A stretch of 9,794 bases of DNA from Methanomassiliicoccaceae archaeon (GTDB lineage: Archaea; Thermoplasmatota; Thermoplasmata; Methanomassiliicoccales; Methanomethylophilaceae). A program made the translations under genes and the position numbers. Shown here piece by piece: positions 6,543 through 9,794 of the stretch. A model generated the notes under the pieces. It was not told the origin of the DNA and ran no database searches. It saw only the letters and a program-made list of their open reading frames with translations. Within the stretch, counting starts at the first letter, position 1, and each line of letters starts with the position of its first letter. The stretch lies in NCBI GenBank assembly GCA_031260545.1, contig JAIRJQ010000128.1, positions 1 through 9,794 of the forward strand, read 5' to 3'.

Positions 6543-8761
6543 TTCTTCTTCCTTTCGAACGACTCCGAATGTATCTTGGATAACTCAGGATTTCTTCTGA
6601 TGTGTATCCGGTAAAGAACCACGAATATAAGCATGAACAATCCCACTATGCCGCCGATCAGCATCAACGAATGCGTAAGGTCATATCCGAAAAGGAAAAG
6701 AGCACCCTCTTTCGGCAGAAGCTCAAAGTCTATCGGCGGATTAGAGATATCAAGGCTTTCCACACTTACGCCGCCCTCCTTGCCGTCGGCGGCGAAGTTC
6801 CTGGAATTCACTGAAACATGGTAGTTACCGCCGACAGGAAGGCTGAACGAGTACTTTCCGTCCGATCCGGTGACCCTCGTGTATCGTAATTCGGTATCAA
6901 TATCGTAAACTTCGATCGTTATGCCGCCCATAGGGTTGCCGGCATGAGTCACCGTTCCGGCGATCGTACCGTATGCCTCCAAGAGTATCACATTAATTTC
7001 AGCATCGCCGTCATTCGCATCAAGTTTGATAGGAATATTTTCAACCTCCGTGTAGACATCGTTGTGGAAGTAACCTCTGACCGCAAAACCCCTCTTCTCA
7101 AACTTTACGGTATATTCCAAGTAATCGATATCAACCACAAATTCGAAAAACCCGCCCTCTTTCCAGACAACGTCATCTATAAGCTTGTCGTTCACATGTA
7201 TCCTGACCTCGTCAAGGCCCGCGCCGCCGAACTCTGTGACCACTCTACCGGATATTTTGATCGTTACGGGCTCGTCCAGCAGTCTCGGCACAAGTTCGAA
7301 GTCGATCGGGTCCATGTCAACGACCAGGACCTCGATGCGTACACCGTCCTTCTTCCCTTTTGCCATAAGGTCATAGGAGTTCACTGAAATATGATATTTC
7401 CCGCCGACGGGAAGGGTGAACGAATACTTTCCGTCCGCATCGGTCTTCATCCAGTTGCGGGGCTCGGTGTGAGTGTCAAATATCTCATGGATCTCGATCA
7501 CTATGTCCTTTGCAGGGGAACCGTTGAGTGTGACGGTCCCCTCAATGGTCCCGTATGCCTCATAAAGGACGACATACAGTTCCGAAGGATCCTCGGATGC
7601 CGTCATTGTTAACGTATCTCCTTCCGTACGGACGCCGTCGCAGAAATAAGATTCCACAACGTATCCTTTCCTTTCAAATTTTATTGTGTATTTTAAAGAA
7701 TCAGTATCAAAAGCAAGATCGAACTCTCTGTCCTTGTTCACGGTAAAAGATGTTAACTCCCCGTTCACATATATTTTGATCCCGTCAAGTGCGGCGCCGG
7801 AGATCCCGGAAACTTTACCGGATATTTTGATCTCTATGGGATTGTCCAGCACTTTCGGCACAAGTTCGAAGTCGATCGGGTCCATGTCAACGGCCAGGAC
7901 ATCGATGCGTACGCCGTCCTTCTTCCCCTTTGCCATAAGCTCATTATGGTTCACTGAAACATGATATTTCCTGCCGGCGGGAAGGGTGAACGAATACTTT
8001 CCGTCCGCACCGGTCTTCATCGAGCCGCGGGGCTCGGTGTGAGTGTCAAATATCTCATCGACCTCGATCACTATGTCCTTTGCGGGTTTACCGTCGAGTG
8101 TGACGGTCCCTTCAATGGTCCCGTATGCCTCATTAAAGATGACATACAGTTCCGAAGGGTCTTCGGACGCCGTCATCGTTAACGTCTCTCCTTTCGTACG
8201 GACGCCGTCGCAGAAGTAAGATTCCACAACGTATCCTTTCCTTTCGAATTTTATTGTGTATATTAAAGAGCCAGCATCAAAAGCAAGATCGAACTCCCCG
8301 TCCCTGTTCACGGTAAAAGATGTTAATTCCCCGTTCACATGTATTTTGATCCCGTCAAGTGCGGCGCCGGAGATCCCGTAAACATTGCCGGATATACTGA
8401 CGCTTGCAGGGGCGATATCGATCGAAAAAGTTTCTTCATCGGTATCCTCATCGTTCGCTGCCGTCACGGTGAACTCGAACGTTCCCGAGGTTTCCGGAAT
8501 TCCGGAGATCGCACCGTCATCCGACAAGCTGAGACCATCCGGCAGGTTCCCGCCGGTCCGCGTCCACGTTATGACCGGATCGCCGTCCGCGGTCAGCGTT
8601 TGTGAGTAATACACACCAACGACCCCGTCCTGTAATGTCGTCTGATCAATGGACGGAGGCACAGGATCATCAGCTGCAACACTATCGCTGAAGAACACCG
8701 GAATGAACATCGCAAACACGAACACTGCGGCCGCGACAGCGGCCATAGGAAGCCCCTTCAT
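6533..8761 (-). CDS. Secreted, membrane-anchored repeat surface protein (putative Ig and carboxypeptidase-regulatory-like modules)
   Basis: A 742-residue predicted cell-surface protein. Residues 1-29 form a signal peptide (hydrophobic core AAVAAAVFVFAMFIPVFF, likely cleavage after DSVA). Residues ~36-116 resemble a putative Ig domain of the He_PIG type (YYSQTLTADGDPVITW, GNLPDGLSLS, GAISGIPETSGTFEFTVTA). Residues ~121-685 hold three tandem ~190-residue units. Each unit is an A module (ISGxVxGISGAALDGIKI) followed by a B module (YGTIEGTVTLxGxPAKDI, then DGKYSFTLPxGxKYH) like carboxypeptidase regulatory-like beta-sandwiches. Residues ~697-718 form a single membrane segment, followed by a basic cytoplasmic tail (HIRRN to the end). 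The repeats therefore face outward. Units 1 and 2 are about 90% identical in DNA; unit 3 is much more diverged. Function could be adhesion or envelope structure; no catalytic motif was seen. The ATG at 8761 has no Shine-Dalgarno sequence, but a TATA-like box lies ~30 nt upstream. Confidence 0.9.
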   Translation of the reverse strand: MKGLPMAAVAAAVFVFAMFIPVFFSDSVAADDPVPPSIDQTTLQDGVVGVYYSQTLTADGDPVITWTRTGGNLPDGLSLSDDGAISGIPETSGTFEFTVTAANDEDTDEETFSIDIAPASVSISGNVYGISGAALDGIKIHVNGELTSFTVNRDGEFDLAFDAGSLIYTIKFERKGYVVESYFCDGVRTKGETLTMTASEDPSELYVIFNEAYGTIEGTVTLDGKPAKDIVIEVDEIFDTHTEPRGSMKTGADGKYSFTLPAGRKYHVSVNHNELMAKGKKDGVRIDVLAVDMDPIDFELVPKVLDNPIEIKISGKVSGISGAALDGIKIYVNGELTSFTVNKDREFDLAFDTDSLKYTIKFERKGYVVESYFCDGVRTEGDTLTMTASEDPSELYVVLYEAYGTIEGTVTLNGSPAKDIVIEIHEIFDTHTEPRNWMKTDADGKYSFTLPVGGKYHISVNSYDLMAKGKKDGVRIEVLVVDMDPIDFELVPRLLDEPVTIKISGRVVTEFGGAGLDEVRIHVNDKLIDDVVWKEGGFFEFVVDIDYLEYTVKFEKRGFAVRGYFHNDVYTEVENIPIKLDANDGDAEINVILLEAYGTIAGTVTHAGNPMGGITIEVYDIDTELRYTRVTGSDGKYSFSLPVGGNYHVSVNSRNFAADGKEGGVSVESLDISNPPIDFELLPKEGALFLFGYDLTHSLMLIGGIVGLFMLIFVVLYRIHIRRNPELSKIHSESFERKKNQE
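6707..7261 (-). repeat. Surface-protein repeat unit 3 (diverged)
   Basis: Codes for residues ~501-685. It keeps the A-B layout (ISGRVVTEFGGAGLDEVRI, then YGTIAGTVTHAGNPMGGI and DGKYSFSLPVGGNYHVSVNS) but differs widely from units 1 and 2 at the DNA and protein levels. It also lacks their SYFCDGVRT segment, reading GYFHNDVYT instead. This suggests an older copy next to the membrane anchor. Confidence 0.8.
7262..7831 (-). repeat. Surface-protein repeat unit 2
   Basis: Codes for residues ~311-500 and aligns without gaps to unit 1 at an offset of exactly 570 bp (190 codons). My hand comparison over about 540 aligned positions found roughly 50 differences, so about 90% identity. Several blocks longer than 20 bases are identical, such as the stretch around 7281-7321. 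Confidence 0.85.
7832..8401 (-). repeat. Surface-protein repeat unit 1
   Basis: Codes for residues ~121-310, directly after the Ig-like domain. It is the near-identical partner of unit 2 at +570 bp. The direct orientation and long identical blocks make the pair a substrate for recombination that would remove or add one 190-residue unit in frame. Confidence 0.85.
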
Positions 8762-8786
8762 CAGAGGGCAATCATAACAAAAGAAC

Positions 8787-8795
8787 TTAATTACT
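8787..8795 (-). promoter_or_regulatory. TATA-like box for the surface-protein gene
   Basis: Read on the minus strand this is GTAATTAAG, preceded by a purine-rich AAAA stretch that could serve as a BRE. It is centred about 30 nt before the ATG at 8761, which fits a transcript with almost no leader and the lack of a Shine-Dalgarno sequence. Confidence 0.4.
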
Positions 8796-8841
8796 TTTCC
8801 TTATCAGTGCAAAGCGGACCGTGCAAGCTATGAGCACAGAT

Positions 8842-8855
8842 ACCGGGCACCCGGT
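8842..8855 (+). promoter_or_regulatory. Perfect palindrome in the divergent promoter region
   Basis: ACCGGG-CA-CCCGGT is a perfect 6+6 inverted repeat with a 2-base centre. It lies just before a TATA-like TTTAAATG (8858-8865) in the 178-nt gap between the surface-protein gene and the helicase gene. It could be an operator acting on one or both divergent genes, or a BRE-proximal regulatory site. Further partial GTGC/GCAC symmetry surrounds it. Confidence 0.35.
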
Positions 8856-8857
8856 GC

Positions 8858-8865
8858 TTTAAATG
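8858..8865 (+). promoter_or_regulatory. TATA-like box, probably for the helicase gene
   Basis: TTTAAATG lies within GCTTTAAATGC. Initiation ~25-30 nt downstream would give a leader of about 50 nt, compatible with the Shine-Dalgarno sequence before the helicase ATG. A second candidate, TACATTAAAC (8893-8902), lies closer to the gene. TTTAAA is symmetric, so use by the minus strand cannot be excluded. Confidence 0.35.
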
Positions 8866-8929
8866 CAACGATCGTTCGGTCCGATAGCAAAGTACATTAA
8901 ACCCTAGCGCGTGGAGCAAACGAATTCAC

Positions 8930-8934
8930 AGGTG
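8930..8934 (+). promoter_or_regulatory. Shine-Dalgarno for the Lhr-type helicase
   Basis: AGGTG ends 5 nt before the ATG at 8940. This supports that start over the in-frame ATG at 8979, which also has a GAGGTG directly in front of it. Confidence 0.5.
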
Positions 8935-8939
8935 TGCAG

Positions 8940-9794
8940 ATGGAAAGAGCGGCTAGGGTATACAGCAAAGAAGAGGTGATGTCCGTCATGGAACCTCTTA
9001 TTTCCGCGTGGTTCACCGAAAGGTTCGAATCATTGACGGAACCGCAGGCGAAGGCCATACCCGTGATACATGAAAGGAAGAATGTCCTTGTTTCATCGCC
9101 TACCGGATCAGGAAAAACGTTAACGGCTTTTCTTTCTATAATAAACGAACTCACGAAGTACGCATCCGAGGGGAGACTGGAGGAACGCATCTACTGCGTG
9201 TACATCTCACCGCTGAAGGCGTTGGCGAATGATGTTAACCGAAATCTGAACACGCCGCTGGAAGAGATGAGAAAGGTCGCCCGGGAGAACGGGATGACGA
9301 TCCCGGACATCCGGGTGGCTGTCCGTTCCGGCGACACAACGCAATACGAAAGGCAGAAGATGCTTCGCAAACCGCCGCACATACTCATCACAACCCCGGA
9401 ATCATTGGCGTTAGTGCTTGAAGCGCCCAAATTCAAAGAGCGCCTGAAGAACGTGGAGTGGGTGATACTCGATGAGATACACGATATATGCGATTCCAAG
9501 AGAGGCGCATTCCTTTCGTTGACATTAGAAAGATTAAGAGCGCATTGCGATAATCCGATAACGAGGATCGGCCTTTCGGCGACGCTTGCCCCAATAGAGG
9601 CGATAGCGGGGTTCCTCGTCGGTGTTGACGACGGTAAGATGAGGGACGTCACACTCGTTGAATCGGGGACCAAAAAACAACTCGACCTTGAAGTAATATG
9701 TCCGACGGAGGATATGACGGCGTTATCGTCAGAGATCGTGAACTCAAAGATGTACGATCAGCTGAAGGAACTTATAGACGCTCACGAAACAACG
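8940..9794 (+). CDS. lhr: Lhr-type superfamily 2 ATP-dependent helicase (N-terminal part, cut by window edge)
   Basis: The first 285 codons of an Lhr-type (large helicase-related) superfamily 2 helicase. Archaeal Lhr proteins translocate 3'-5' on single-stranded nucleic acid and are linked to DNA repair and RNA processing. Visible motifs are a Q-motif region (TEPQAKAI, Gln36), Walker A SPTGSGKT (53-60), motif Ia SPLKALANDV (90-99), TTPESL (151-156), motif II DEIH (178-181) and motif III SAT (213-215). The frame is open to the last base of the window. Full-length Lhr is typically ~850-1500 residues, so RecA domain 2, the winged helix and the rest lie outside. The start at 8940 rests on AGGTG just upstream; a second in-frame ATG at 8979 is possible. 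It is divergent from the surface-protein gene. A Ski2- or Hel308-type helicase is less likely given the motif Ia and TTPES wording. Confidence 0.9.
   Translation, partial: MERAARVYSKEEVMSVMEPLISAWFTERFESLTEPQAKAIPVIHERKNVLVSSPTGSGKTLTAFLSIINELTKYASEGRLEERIYCVYISPLKALANDVNRNLNTPLEEMRKVARENGMTIPDIRVAVRSGDTTQYERQKMLRKPPHILITTPESLALVLEAPKFKERLKNVEWVILDEIHDICDSKRGAFLSLTLERLRAHCDNPITRIGLSATLAPIEAIAGFLVGVDDGKMRDVTLVESGTKKQLDLEVICPTEDMTALSSEIVNSKMYDQLKELIDAHETT

Noticed and set aside
7185..8182. Plus-strand open frames over the surface-protein repeats, themselves repeated
   Set aside because: They are antisense shadows of the repeated minus-strand gene. Their similarity to each other comes from the DNA repeat, and they show no known domain or start signal.
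6707..8401. Possible CRISPR-like or non-coding repeat array
   Set aside because: The repeats are 570 bp, few in number, without short spacers, and keep one open reading frame with a protein-level pattern.
9023..9031. GTTCGAATC, a T-loop-like tRNA motif
   Set aside because: It lies inside the Lhr-type helicase coding frame and has no acceptor or arm pairing around it. It shows that this 9-mer occurs by chance in such DNA.
9191..9673. 160-codon minus-strand open frame
   Set aside because: It is opposite the helicase gene, whose plus-strand frame has ordered helicase motifs throughout; the minus-strand product is Ser-rich with no recognisable motif.

Overview
The window looks like chromosomal DNA from a euryarchaeon. 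It carries an archaeal MCM replicative helicase, an NMD3 homologue, a DUF424 protein, an archaeal Lhr-type helicase, TATA-like boxes about 26-33 nt before several start codons, and short Shine-Dalgarno sequences inside a tight operon. Intermediate GC, heavy use of ATA, AGG and AGA codons, and a two-subunit class I fumarase fit the Thermoplasmata/Methanomassiliicoccales side of the Euryarchaeota. That placement is an inference and was not tested by any search.

Layout. Positions 1-582 (minus) hold the C-terminal part of a RhuM-family protein whose 5' end is decayed, so it is a pseudogene remnant. Positions 659-1162 (minus) encode a four-helix GtrA-like membrane protein. The divergent region 1163-1310 has TATA-like boxes for both directions and a perfect short palindrome just before a small winged-helix-like gene (1311-1553, plus). 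That gene is followed by mcm (1598-3700), a DUF424 gene (3706-3999) and nmd3 (3999-5021), packed as a translationally coupled operon. After a T-rich tract comes the fumarase pair fumA (5111-5974) and fumB (5979-6542). Convergent to fumB, and overlapping its last 10 bases, is a 742-residue secreted, membrane-anchored surface protein (6533-8761, minus). It has one putative Ig-like domain and three tandem copies of a ~190-residue double module. A 178-nt divergent region with a palindrome separates it from an Lhr-type helicase that runs off the right edge (8940-9794, plus).

The genes fall into an information-processing block (wHTH, mcm, DUF424, nmd3, and the separate lhr), a metabolic pair (fumarase), and envelope or accessory genes (GtrA-like protein, repeat surface protein, RhuM remnant). 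I found no CRISPR array, complete tRNA or rRNA, transposase, or obvious new defence cassette. The points most worth a second look are the repeat surface protein, whose first two repeats are about 90% identical in DNA, the palindrome at the start of the small wHTH gene upstream of mcm, and the decayed edge of the RhuM gene, which lies beside a tRNA-3'-end-like sequence.
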